From Kocuria rosea subsp. polaris (lineage in GTDB: Bacteria > Actinomycetota > Actinomycetes > Actinomycetales > Micrococcaceae), in NCBI RefSeq assembly GCF_001483755.1, contig NZ_LQBK01000005.1, positions 1 through 64,000 of the forward strand: DNA of 64,000 bases. Reading direction: 5' to 3'. A model generated the notes under the pieces. The model saw nothing but the letters and a program-made list of their open reading frames with translations, had not been told where the DNA came from and did not search any database. Shown piece by piece: positions 1-8,149 of the stretch; the first letter of the stretch is position 1; each line of letters opens with the position of its first letter. A program made the translations under genes and the position numbers.

Positions 1-42
1 AGAAGCCGCATAACTCGATGTCCACGAAACGGGGTCAACCCC
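1..42. mobile_element. Possible terminus of an IS3-like insertion sequence (runs off window)
   Basis: Reading leftwards on the minus strand from about position 42, the bases TTGACCCCGTTTCGTGGACA (plus-strand 19-38) resemble the terminal inverted repeat style of IS3-group elements, which often carry TGACCCC...GTGGACA near their ends. The nirD reading frame stops resembling NirD at just this point. No transposase can be seen because the element would lie outside the window. This is inference from motif style plus the loss of NirD similarity. Confidence 0.35.
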
Positions 43-170
43 ACCACCTGGCGGCCGTTGATCAGCGCGGCCTCGCCCCAACCGACCTCTAGTGCGTCGA
101 TGCCGCACACGTGGTACCAGTTCAGGCTGGTCTCGTCGGTGGTGGCTTCGGGCGGGGTCAGGGCGGTCAT
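1..170 (-). pseudogene. nirD: Nitrite reductase small subunit NirD, N-terminal fragment, probably interrupted
   Basis: The frame starts with ATG at 168-170 and reads MTALTPPEATTDETSLNWY followed by HVCGIDALEVGWGEAALING, which matches the start of NirD (a Rieske-like small subunit lacking iron-sulfur ligands that partners NirB). After roughly residue 43 the translation (VGLTPFRGHR...) no longer looks like NirD, where a hydrophobic VAxFR strand is expected, and the change coincides with an IS-like end. The frame stays open to the window edge. The gene points away from nirB, whereas actinobacterial nirBD normally lie in tandem, so a rearrangement is likely. Upstream sequence is needed to say whether an intact nirD exists elsewhere. 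Confidence 0.55.
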
Positions 171-545
171 GGAGCACCTCGTTCGTTGCGGGGATGTCAG
201 GTCGCGGGCTCGACGCTAGGGACAGCGTGTTTCGCGGGAGACCGGGCGCCGTAACGCCAGAGTAAAACGCAATTCACGGCCTCCGCCCGCCATCGTGATA
301 GGCCCGAGCAGCGGAACCGTCGTTTCCCCTGGATCCCAGAAGCAGAACGGTGTTGTTGCACTCATGTTTCTCGCCCCTCACGGGTGCTCTCCGCTGCGTT
401 CGGGCAACGTCAAAGCGGTCGAAACATCGGAGCAACGGGGCAGCAACCGACGCCGCCTACGGTCTGTAACACGGGCTGCTGCCCTCTCGCTCCGACCACT
501 CCAGGCGCCCGCTCCGGCACCGACCACCCGACCCGAAGGCCTGCC
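171..545. other. Divergent nirD/nirB intergenic region
   Basis: This 375-base gap lies between the two divergent starts. It holds a GlnR-like site (251-266). The short reading frames that cross it have no recognisable product and no convincing ribosome-binding site. I see no RNA gene in it. Confidence 0.6.
251..266. promoter_or_regulatory. GlnR-box-like site upstream of nirB/nirD
   Basis: GTAAC-GCCAGA-GTAAA fits the actinobacterial GlnR pattern gTnAC-n6-GaAAC with one mismatch in the second half-site. GlnR is the known nitrogen regulator of nirBD in Streptomyces and Mycobacterium. The site lies about 280 bases before the nirB ATG and about 80 before the nirD ATG, so it could serve either. 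The match is short and may be chance. Confidence 0.35.
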
Positions 546-3212
546 ATGAACCAGAACCCGTCCCGCCGAATCGTCGTCGTGGGCGGCGGCCCCGCCGCCC
601 ACCGGTTCGTCGAATCGATGTGCTCCCGGAACACGGCAGGCATCTCCATCACCGTCCTGACCGAGGAGGTGCACCTGCCCTACGACCGCGTAGGACTTAG
701 CCGCGCCCTCACGGATCCGAGCACGGACCTGACCCTGGGCGAGCATTCCCTGTGGGACCACGAGAACGTCACCCTCGTGACCGGTGCCCGCGCCGTGGAC
801 CTGGACCTCGAAGCCCGCGTGGTGGTCACCGAGACCGGCGACCACCACGCCTATGACGAGCTCGTGCTGGCCACCGGCTCCAACGCCGCCCGGCTGCCGA
901 TCCCCGGCAACGAGCACACCTACGTCTACCGCACGCTCGAGGACGTCTGGTTCCTCAACCGGGAGGTCGCCGCACTCACGGAGAAGCTGGGCCGCGTGGT
1001 CAACGCCGTTACCATCGGCGGCGGGCTGCTCGGCCTCGAGGCCGCGGCCGGGCTGCAGCAGCTCGGCGCGGAGCCGATCGTCATCGACGGCGCCCCCTGG
1101 CTGATGAGCACCCAGCTGGACGAGGGCGCCGGGCAGGCCATGGGCCGGCTCGTGGCCGACAAGGGCCTGACCGTGCACGGCGGCGTCTTCCCGAAGGAGG
1201 TCCGCACCGAGACGGGACCGGACGGCGAGCCGGTGGTGACCGGCGTCGAGATGGCCGACGGCCGGTTCATCGACGCGGATCTCGTGGTGGTGGCCATCGG
1301 TGTCCGACCACGAGACGAGCTCGCCCGGACGGTCAACGAAGCCGCCGGGCCCGACGCCGAGCCCGTGTTCCGGATGGGCCAGCGCGGTGGCATCGTGATC
1401 GACGAGGGCTGCGCCACCGATGTCGAACACGTGTGGGCCATCGGCGAGGTGGCGAACTTCGACGGCATGTGCCTGGGCCTCGTGGCTCCCGCCAACACCA
1501 TGGCCGAGATCGTCGCCGATCGACTGCACGGCGGGGACGCCTCCTTCCCCGGCTTCGACACCGCCACCAAGCTCAAGCTCTCCGGCGTCGACGTGGCCAG
1601 CTTCGGCGACGCCTTCGCGAGAACCGAAGGCGCACTCGAGATCGTGTACGCCGATCCGGCCCGCGGCGTCTACCAGAAGATTGTGGTCACCGACGATGCC
1701 CGCACGCTGTTGGGCGGCATCTTCGTGGGCGACGCCGCGCCGTACACGTCGCTGCGCCCACTCCTCGGCCGCGAGTTGCCCGCCGAGCCCGGGGCCTTCC
1801 TCACCGCGGCCGGCGGCGGTGAGACGCCCGAGACCGAGCTACCCGACGACGCGGTCCTGTGCTCCTGCAACAACGTAGCCGCCGGTTCCATCCGCGAAGC
1901 AATCAACGGGTGCGGCGCGTGCGAGGGTCAGGACCCCGTCCAGGATCTCAGCGAACTGAAGGGCTGCACGCGCGCCGGCACCCAGTGCGGATCCTGCGTC
2001 CCCGTGCTGAAGAAACTGCTCGAGTCCGAGCTCACCAAGTCCGGGATCACCGTTTCCAAGGCGCTGTGCGAGCACTTCGCACTATCCCGCGCTGAGCTCT
2101 TTGAGGCCGTGCGCGTGCTGCAGCTGCGCTCCTTCGAGGACATCCTGGCCCGCTTCGGCACCGGCCGGGGCTGCGACGTCTGCAAGCCCGCGGTCGCCTC
2201 CATCCTGGCCTCCCAGTACTCCGAGTACGTGCTCGACGCCGGCCTCGGCGCCCTCCAGGACACCAACGACCGCGCCCTGGCCAACATGCAGAAGAACGGC
2301 ACCTACTCCGTGGTCCCGCGCATTCCCGGGGGCGAGATCACGCCCGCCAAACTCGCGGTCATCGCGCGCGTGGCCGAAAAGTACAACCTCTACACGAAAA
2401 TCACCGGTGCCCTACGCATCGACATGTTCGGCGCCCGCCTCGAGCAGCTGCCGGACATTTGGAAGGAGCTCGTAGAGGCAGGCTTCGAGTCCGGCCACGC
2501 CTACGGCAAAGCCCTGCGCAACGTGAAGTCCTGTGTAGGTTCCACCTGGTGCCGTTTCGGCGTGCAGGACTCGGTGTCCATGGCCATCCAACTCGAGCTG
2601 CGCTACCGCGGCCTGCGGTCCCCGCACAAGCTGAAAATGGGCGTCTCTGGCTGCGCCCGTGAGTGCGCCGAGGCCCGAGGCAAGGACGTCGGCGTCATCG
2701 CGACCGCCGACGGCTGGAACCTCTACGTCGGGGGCAACGGCGGCGCGAACCCCGTACACGGGAAGCTACTGGCCCAGGACCTTGACGACGGCACGCTGAT
2801 CCGCTACATCGACCGGTACCTCATGTACTACATCCGCACCGCCGACCGGCTCCAGCGCACGGCGCACTGGCAGGAAGAACTCGAAGGCGGTCTACGGCAC
2901 GTCGAGGACGTGGTTGTCCAGGACACCCTCGGCATCGCCGAGGACCTGGAGGCCGCCATGGCCCGCCACGTGGACCACTACCAGGACGAGTGGGCCTCCA
3001 CCCTCCAGGACCCGGAGCGGTTGCGCCGCTTCCGCTCCTTCGTCAACGCCCCGCAGGAGGCGGACACCTCCATCGTCAACGTCGCGGAGCGCGGCATGGA
3101 GCGCCCCGCGACCGCCGAGGAGATCGCCGCGGGCGGTGCCGCCGGACCCGTGCTGATCAGCTCGACTATCCCCGTGCGCGTCGCGGAGCAGAGCACAGAG
3201 CGGGCCCTGTGA
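546..3212 (+). CDS. nirB: Assimilatory nitrite reductase [NAD(P)H] large subunit
   Basis: This 888-residue cytoplasmic enzyme reduces nitrite to ammonia with NAD(P)H. An FAD-binding Rossmann motif (IVVVGGGPAAHRF) opens the protein and a second NAD-binding GGGLLGLEAAAG lies near residue 160. A BFD-like [2Fe-2S] domain has Cys439, Cys441 and a later CGAC pair, followed by another cysteine group (CTRAGTQCGSC). The siroheme/[4Fe-4S] site is intact: Cys663-x5-Cys669 and Cys703-x3-Cys707. The ATG at 546 was chosen because MNQNPSRR leads straight into the FAD motif; the frame is open further upstream but that part is unlike NirB. The stop overlaps the GTG of the following methyltransferase gene. Confidence 0.96.
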   Translation: MNQNPSRRIVVVGGGPAAHRFVESMCSRNTAGISITVLTEEVHLPYDRVGLSRALTDPSTDLTLGEHSLWDHENVTLVTGARAVDLDLEARVVVTETGDHHAYDELVLATGSNAARLPIPGNEHTYVYRTLEDVWFLNREVAALTEKLGRVVNAVTIGGGLLGLEAAAGLQQLGAEPIVIDGAPWLMSTQLDEGAGQAMGRLVADKGLTVHGGVFPKEVRTETGPDGEPVVTGVEMADGRFIDADLVVVAIGVRPRDELARTVNEAAGPDAEPVFRMGQRGGIVIDEGCATDVEHVWAIGEVANFDGMCLGLVAPANTMAEIVADRLHGGDASFPGFDTATKLKLSGVDVASFGDAFARTEGALEIVYADPARGVYQKIVVTDDARTLLGGIFVGDAAPYTSLRPLLGRELPAEPGAFLTAAGGGETPETELPDDAVLCSCNNVAAGSIREAINGCGACEGQDPVQDLSELKGCTRAGTQCGSCVPVLKKLLESELTKSGITVSKALCEHFALSRAELFEAVRVLQLRSFEDILARFGTGRGCDVCKPAVASILASQYSEYVLDAGLGALQDTNDRALANMQKNGTYSVVPRIPGGEITPAKLAVIARVAEKYNLYTKITGALRIDMFGARLEQLPDIWKELVEAGFESGHAYGKALRNVKSCVGSTWCRFGVQDSVSMAIQLELRYRGLRSPHKLKMGVSGCARECAEARGKDVGVIATADGWNLYVGGNGGANPVHGKLLAQDLDDGTLIRYIDRYLMYYIRTADRLQRTAHWQEELEGGLRHVEDVVVQDTLGIAEDLEAAMARHVDHYQDEWASTLQDPERLRRFRSFVNAPQEADTSIVNVAERGMERPATAEEIAAGGAAGPVLISSTIPVRVAEQSTERAL

Positions 3213-4246
3213 ACGCCCCCGCGATGGACCTGACCGGCGCCACGGTCCTGGTGGCCGGCGCACCGGAGGCCGCCCGGCGCGCTGTCCGCCGCTACCGCAG
3301 CGCCGGGGCGACCGTGCGGACCGTGCAGACCCCGGCGGACTACCGCAGCGTGCTGCTGGGCCGGGTGGTCCTCGTCGCCCTCGTCGAGGACGGCGACCCC
3401 GGGTGGGAACGGCTCGTGGCCGACTGCCGCACGTGCACCGTACTGCTGATCCGCGAGTCCGCCGCAGCACCCGGCGGGCGGGTCACCCTGGTCGGGGGCG
3501 GCCCCGGACCGGAGGACCTGCTCACCGCCCGGGCCCTGGACGCGCTGCGCGAGGCCGATGTCGTCTTCTACGACCGGCTCGGCCCGCACCGGGGGTTGAA
3601 GCGGCTGACCGGGGGTGCAGAACTCGTCGACGTCGGCAAACGCCCCGGTCACCACGCCGTCCCGCAGCACGAGATCGAGCGCCTCCTGGTTGAGGCCGCC
3701 CTTGAGGGTCAGCACGTGGTGCGGCTCAAGGGTGGGGACCCCTTCGTCTTCGGCCGCGGCGGCGAGGAAGTCGCCGCGTGCGTGCGGGCGGGAGTCGAGG
3801 TCTCGGTCGTCCCAGGCGTCACGAGCGCCGTCTCCGTCCCCGCCGCCGCAGGGATCCCCGTGACGCACCGCGGCGTCAGCCACCTGTTCACCGTGGTCTC
3901 CGGTCACGCGCCACTCACCGACGCCGAGCACCGCCACCTCGCCGGCCTGGGCGGGACGATCGTCGTGCTCATGGGCGTCGGCACGCTGCCGCAACTGGTC
4001 GCCGGTCTGTCCGCAGCCGGCATGGACACGACCACGCCAGTCGCCGTCGTCGAACGGGGCTGGAGTGACTCGCAGCGCACCACCGTGTCGGATCTCGCCA
4101 GCGTCATCACGGACGCGGCGACCGCCCGGTGCGCCTCGCCCGCCGTGCTTGTAATCGGCGACGTCGTGCGCCAGGCGTACGGCGGCCAGTGCGCCGATCC
4201 GCTGGCCGGGATCATCCGGGCCGTCGGGGGCGCCCCGCTACAGTGA
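3209..4246 (+). CDS. cobA: Uroporphyrinogen-III C-methyltransferase (SUMT) with degenerate N-terminal domain
   Basis: The C-terminal 230 residues form a [27 protein letters not shown], then [17 protein letters not shown] and [18 protein letters not shown]. It converts uroporphyrinogen III to precorrin-2 for siroheme, the NirB cofactor, which explains the translational coupling. The first ~90 residues resemble a shrunken CysG-type NAD-binding domain ([19 protein letters not shown]), but the usual GGG..A motif is not convincing, so precorrin-2 dehydrogenase activity is doubtful. The GTG at 3209 overlaps the nirB stop; the ATG at 3224 is an alternative start. Length is 345 residues from the GTG. 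Confidence 0.93.
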   Translation: MNAPAMDLTGATVLVAGAPEAARRAVRRYRSAGATVRTVQTPADYRSVLLGRVVLVALVEDGDPGWERLVADCRTCTVLLIRESAAAPGGRVTLVGGGPGPEDLLTARALDALREADVVFYDRLGPHRGLKRLTGGAELVDVGKRPGHHAVPQHEIERLLVEAALEGQHVVRLKGGDPFVFGRGGEEVAACVRAGVEVSVVPGVTSAVSVPAAAGIPVTHRGVSHLFTVVSGHAPLTDAEHRHLAGLGGTIVVLMGVGTLPQLVAGLSAAGMDTTTPVAVVERGWSDSQRTTVSDLASVITDAATARCASPAVLVIGDVVRQAYGGQCADPLAGIIRAVGGAPLQ

Positions 4247-4423
4247 GCGCCATAACGGCTCGCCGGGCGTTCCTCGTGGCCGTCATTGGGTTGGAGCCGA
4301 CGGCTTCACCTCCCGGCTGCGTTGTCGCAGAACAACAACTACCGGAAGACCCCGCGCCGAAATCACAGGTAGAACGGAAACGCGGCGGCATATGCATCAC
4401 GATGACCATAGGCAACGGCGGTC

Positions 4424-5059
4424 TCAGATCGTCGTCGCTTGCGGCAGCTCCCGGATCCGTCTATAGAGCGTGGCCCTGGACATGCCGAGGTCCCGCGCGA
4501 CTTGAGTGGCCGGTTCGCCGGACTCGATCAGGCGCAGGGCGTTGCGGATCTGGGAGTCGGTGAAGGTCTGGCGCCGCCCGCCGAGGTCCTTGCCGGCGGC
4601 CCGGCGTTTGGCCACCGAGTCGGTGATCCGCTCCCGTTTGATCTCCAGTTCCATCTGGGCCAGGGCGGCCATGACGGTGAAGACCATTGAGCCCATCGGG
4701 GTGGCCGTGTCCACGTCTCCCCCACCGAGGTTGAGCACCCGCAATCCAGCGCCTCTCGCGCGCAACGCCTCGGCGAAGACGAGCATGTTCTGCGTTGACC
4801 GCCCCAGACGGTCCAGCGTGGTGATGACCAACGTGTCGCCTTTTTCGAGGGATGCCACGGCCTTGTCGAACTGAGGGCGTGATGTACGCCCTCCAGACAC
4901 TCCACTGTCGACATACATGTCATCGCGCCGCACGCCGGCACTCAGCAGGTCAGACACTTGACGGTCTGCGTCCTGCTGCCGTGTCGATACTCGCGCATAG
5001 CCGATCAGCTTGCCCATGCCCATGCCCATCCCATCTGTCTCGCAACTAAGGTTGAGCAT
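4424..5059 (-). CDS. Serine recombinase, resolvase/invertase family
   Basis: This is a site-specific recombinase of the Tn3 resolvase/Hin type, about 197-211 residues. The N-terminal catalytic domain has GYARVSTRQQD, with the nucleophilic serine in RVST, followed by LDRLGRSTQNML and the helix MAALAQMELEIKRERI. A C-terminal helix-turn-helix is seen in ATQVARDLGMSRATLYRRI. The start is ambiguous: three in-frame ATGs come from a tandem ATGGGC run (5015-5029), and one of these probably starts the protein directly before KLIGYARVS. The surroundings have lower GC and no housekeeping neighbours, suggesting acquisition with a mobile element. No transposase is seen beside it. Confidence 0.9.
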   Translation of the reverse strand: MLNLSCETDGMGMGMGKLIGYARVSTRQQDADRQVSDLLSAGVRRDDMYVDSGVSGGRTSRPQFDKAVASLEKGDTLVITTLDRLGRSTQNMLVFAEALRARGAGLRVLNLGGGDVDTATPMGSMVFTVMAALAQMELEIKRERITDSVAKRRAAGKDLGGRRQTFTDSQIRNALRLIESGEPATQVARDLGMSRATLYRRIRELPQATTI

Positions 5060-5088
5060 CCAATTCTAGGGGCATGGATAAAGTACAA

Positions 5089-5156
5089 GGATGCGAGACA
5101 CCCGCAGCCGCGGAAACATGCGGGCGCAAACTTTCCGGACGAGACGTCTCGCATCC
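5089..5156. repeat. 11-bp inverted repeat upstream of the resolvase gene
   Basis: GGATGCGAGAC (5089-5099) and its exact complement GTCTCGCATCC (5146-5156) face each other across 46 bases just upstream of the recombinase gene. Tn3-type resolvases act at res sites made of inverted short arms beside their own gene, so this could be a recombination or operator site. The function is inferred; only the repeat is seen. Confidence 0.4.
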
Positions 5157-5206
5157 CTTCGCTTGAGATACCTGGTGCGCTTTCGTGGCTGTCGCTCATC
5201 CTGGGT

Positions 5207-5512
5207 TCAGCCCCATGACGCCGGAACACGAAGATCTGAGCGCTGACGACCTAGCCACCTTTTCTGGACGTCGGCCAGCGTGTCAGAGCGCGGCTTTCGC
5301 AAGTCCTGCTGTTGCAGGAAATGGACTGGAGGGTTGGCCACGCCAGCTCCGATGAACCGGGCTAATTGCTCCTTGACCGTTTGGATGCGGTCCAGGCGAG
5401 GTGTTAATAGCCGGTATGCAATCTGCTCGATTTCCTTTTGCAGTTTGAAGATCTTTGACCAAGAGCGGTTCCCTACGGCGTCGACCCTGACCGTCAGTTT
5501 TCCGGTGATCAC
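5207..5512 (-). CDS. Small hypothetical protein in lower-GC patch
   Basis: The frame is 101 codons from a GTG at 5512, with an in-frame TAG four codons upstream. It would encode a basic, helix-rich soluble protein (MITGKLTVRVDAVGNRSWSK, then KLQKEIEQIAYRLLTPR). I recognise no family. Base composition is clearly less GC-rich than the housekeeping genes, as in the adjacent resolvase region, so it may be part of the same acquired segment or a decayed remnant. No good ribosome-binding site is visible. Confidence 0.3.
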   Translation of the reverse strand: MITGKLTVRVDAVGNRSWSKIFKLQKEIEQIAYRLLTPRLDRIQTVKEQLARFIGAGVANPPVHFLQQQDLRKPRSDTLADVQKRWLGRQRSDLRVPASWG

Positions 5513-5644
5513 CGGACGGTTCTATGGAATCATGCGGACAGCTGGTGTCCCGCGGCAGCAAACCTCGCCCTAATCCTAATCCAGGTTTCCTGAGGCTCGT
5601 TCAGTTTTACCTGTATATCGACAACACCGACGGTCCTGCGAACG

Positions 5645-7999
5645 CTACAACCCCTCGTGGGCCATGTTCGCGAACCGGGAGTAGTGACCCTGGAACGCCA
5701 CCACGATCGTCTTAGTAGGACCGTTGCGGTGCTTCGCCACGATCACGTCGGCCTCACCGGCGCGCGGCGACTCCTTGTCGTAGACGTCATCGCGGTGCAA
5801 CAGGATCACCATGTCCGCGTCCTGCTCGATCGAGTTGTGCACCGTGATGCCGTTGGCGACGAAGTTGTGGTTGCCGAGCACGGTTGCATCGAAGACCTCC
5901 TCTTCGCCCTCGTGCTCAATAGACACTATGGAGTCCCACAGCAGATCGTTCACCGCGGCGAGGTTCATGTCGGCCTCGTCAAGCAGCGTTGAGACCTGCG
6001 CCAGCTTCAGAGCCGGTTCCACGGACCGCACCTCGTCGAGGCAGGACCGGACCAGCGATCCCAGCGGCATCGGATCCACCAGCACGTCGCCGACGCTCCG
6101 CCAAAGCTCGGCGTCGATCTCAGCATTGACTGGCACGTCGAGCTCCTCGAGGATCACGCGGGCCGCTTCGCCGAAATCGCTGCTGCGCCCGATCTCCTTG
6201 AGGAACCGGATCTGGTCGTCGTGCTCCTCCACTATCAGCTCGACTCTGCCGTCGGTCGGTACCGCCGTCGTCGAGATCCCGAAGCGCAGAAGCAGGCGGC
6301 TGAACTGATCAGCCTGCAATGGGCCGTCGAAAGACGACGAGACATGGGCCTGCCGATCATTGAGCACGACCGCTCCGTGCTCACGCCAGACGGCCTGCAC
6401 GAACCGGCGGATCTGCGCCTTCGGCAGGGAGAACACCTCGGGAGACAGGCCAACGCCCCCTTCGGCGAGCACCTGTGCGGCATCTTGGATCTGGGCGTCG
6501 TCCCACTCCGTGCGCTGCGTTGGTCCGTCGACGTGCCGAGGCACGCCCACTCGATCCCCGACGGACAGCTCGCCCAGGGGCTTCCACCCTTGGTAAGTGA
6601 AGAAGGGATGGTTCGCGGTTGCCCGCACCGTCTTCCCGGATGACAGCGTGAGCCGGTAGACCGGCTTTATCCCGGTCGAGAAGACGTAGGTGAGTGTGCG
6701 TTCGACGTAGCGCATGTCGTCGCCCAGCGACCACACCGGGACGTCCCTGGCTCCGGATTCGTAAAGTTCGCCCATGGTGACCTCTGCTCCGGTGTCGGAA
6801 CGGAGGATTCGAGTCTCCGCTGTGAGACAGCCCGACTCGCGAAGATCCGAGACCATCGGCTTCTTGTCCTGGCGCTGTTCGGACCCACGGTTCAGCTGGG
6901 ACAGCGCGATGACCGGGACCTCGAGCTCCTTGGCCAGCAGCTTCAGCGCACGGGAGAACTCCGAGACCTCCTGCTGGCGGGACTCGACCTTCTTGCCCGA
7001 GCTCATGAGCTGGAGGTAGTCCAGCACCACGAGCTTGAGGTCGTGCTTCTGCTTGAGCCGGCGGCACTTCGCCCGGATCTCCATGAGGGACATGTTCGGG
7101 GAGTCGTCGATGAACAGCGGCGCGGAGTCCATCTTGCCCATCGTGGTGGCGATCTTGGCCCACTGCTCGTCCTGCAGGCGGCCCTTGCGCAGGTCCTGCA
7201 TGTTGAGCGTGGCCTCGGCGGAGAGCAGGCGCATGGCGATCTCGTTGCGGCTCATCTCGAGGGAGAAGATCACCGTGGTCTGGTTGTGCTTGATCGCCGC
7301 GGACCGCGCGACGTCGAGGGCCAGGGTTGATTTGCCCATGGCCGGCCTCGCCGCGATGACGATCATCTGGCCGCCCTGGAAGCCCTGGGTCAGTTCGTCG
7401 AGCTCGATGAAGCCGGTGGGCACGCCGCGCATGCCTTCGCCGCGCGAGCCGGCGGCCTCGATCTCGTCGACGGTGGACTCGATGACCTCCTTGAGCACCG
7501 TGTAGTCCTCGGAGGAGCGGCGCTCGGCCACCTGGTAGATCTCGGCCTGGGCGGCGTTGACGATGTCGTCGACCTCGCCGTCGGAGCTGTAGCCCAGCTG
7601 CACGATCTTGGTGCCGGCCTCCACGAGCCGGCGCAGCACGCCGCGCTCGCGCACGATCTCGGCGTAGAAGCCCGCGTTAGCCGCGGTGGGCACGGAGGAG
7701 ATGAGGGTGTGCAGGTACGCGGGGCCGCCGACGCGCTCGATCTCGCCGCGCTTGGTCAGCTCGTCGGCCACGGTGATGGCGTCGGCGGGCTCGCCGCGCC
7801 CGTACAGGGAGATCACGGCCTCGTAGATGGACTCGTGGGCGGGCTTGTAGAAGTCGACGCCGCGCAGGACCTCCACCACGTCCGCGATCGCGTCCTTGGA
7901 CAGCATCATCCCGCCGAGCACGGACTGCTCCGCCACGTTGTCCTGCGGCGGGGTCCGGCCGAACTCCCGGTCGCTCCCGGACGAGCGCTCCGACACCAT
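5645..7999 (-). CDS. dnaB: Replicative DNA helicase DnaB, intein-containing precursor
   Basis: The precursor is 784 residues; after splicing the helicase is about 452. The N-terminal DnaA-independent collar domain starts RTPPQDNVAEQSVLGGMMLS. The RecA-like motor carries Walker A ARPAMGKST, Walker B LVVLDYLQLM and the QLNRGSEQR region. The intein interrupts the protein after DLRESG and the helicase resumes at SIEQDADMVILLHRDD. The start is either the ATG at 7999 or the GTG at 8005; the sequence GAGGAGAGG upstream suits the GTG slightly better. The gene is on the same strand as rpsF-ssb-rpsR-rplI but separated from it by about 5 kb of unrelated genes. Confidence 0.96.
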   Translation of the reverse strand: MVSERSSGSDREFGRTPPQDNVAEQSVLGGMMLSKDAIADVVEVLRGVDFYKPAHESIYEAVISLYGRGEPADAITVADELTKRGEIERVGGPAYLHTLISSVPTAANAGFYAEIVRERGVLRRLVEAGTKIVQLGYSSDGEVDDIVNAAQAEIYQVAERRSSEDYTVLKEVIESTVDEIEAAGSRGEGMRGVPTGFIELDELTQGFQGGQMIVIAARPAMGKSTLALDVARSAAIKHNQTTVIFSLEMSRNEIAMRLLSAEATLNMQDLRKGRLQDEQWAKIATTMGKMDSAPLFIDDSPNMSLMEIRAKCRRLKQKHDLKLVVLDYLQLMSSGKKVESRQQEVSEFSRALKLLAKELEVPVIALSQLNRGSEQRQDKKPMVSDLRESGCLTAETRILRSDTGAEVTMGELYESGARDVPVWSLGDDMRYVERTLTYVFSTGIKPVYRLTLSSGKTVRATANHPFFTYQGWKPLGELSVGDRVGVPRHVDGPTQRTEWDDAQIQDAAQVLAEGGVGLSPEVFSLPKAQIRRFVQAVWREHGAVVLNDRQAHVSSSFDGPLQADQFSRLLLRFGISTTAVPTDGRVELIVEEHDDQIRFLKEIGRSSDFGEAARVILEELDVPVNAEIDAELWRSVGDVLVDPMPLGSLVRSCLDEVRSVEPALKLAQVSTLLDEADMNLAAVNDLLWDSIVSIEHEGEEEVFDATVLGNHNFVANGITVHNSIEQDADMVILLHRDDVYDKESPRAGEADVIVAKHRNGPTKTIVVAFQGHYSRFANMAHEGL
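5834..6829 (-). other. DnaB intein, 332 residues, with a decayed homing endonuclease
   Basis: The splice junctions are RESG|CLTAETRIL and GITVHN|SIEQDAD, the same position as the Synechocystis DnaB intein. Splicing residues are all present: Cys1, the block B motif TANH (Thr71, His74), penultimate His331, Asn332 and Ser at +1. The middle holds a partial LAGLIDADG endonuclease: LPKAQIRRFVQAVWREHGAV aligns with the second LAGLIDADG motif of large DnaB inteins, but the acidic residue expected in the TDG position is His. It is followed by a block-H-like LLLRFGI. The first LAGLIDADG motif is absent. Self-splicing is therefore expected, mobility is not. Confidence 0.93.
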
Positions 8000-8149
8000 C
8001 GACACCTGGTCCACCTCTCCTCGCGCGTCCTGCGGGGGGCAGGGTGCGCACACGACGACGCCGCCCCGACCTTCCGGGCAGCCCCTCCATTCTCGCACCG
8101 ACCGCGGACACCGCTTGCCGCCCGGGCCCGTCCGTGGACACCATGGACC

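Noticed and set aside
384-545. NirB starting at 384
   Set aside because: Residues encoded before 546 do not resemble NirB, and the FAD motif follows the ATG at 546 at the usual distance.
4270-4330. tRNA-like remnant or attachment site (GGGTTGGAGCC...)
   Set aside because: A few bases resemble a T-arm, but no acceptor or anticodon stem can be drawn.
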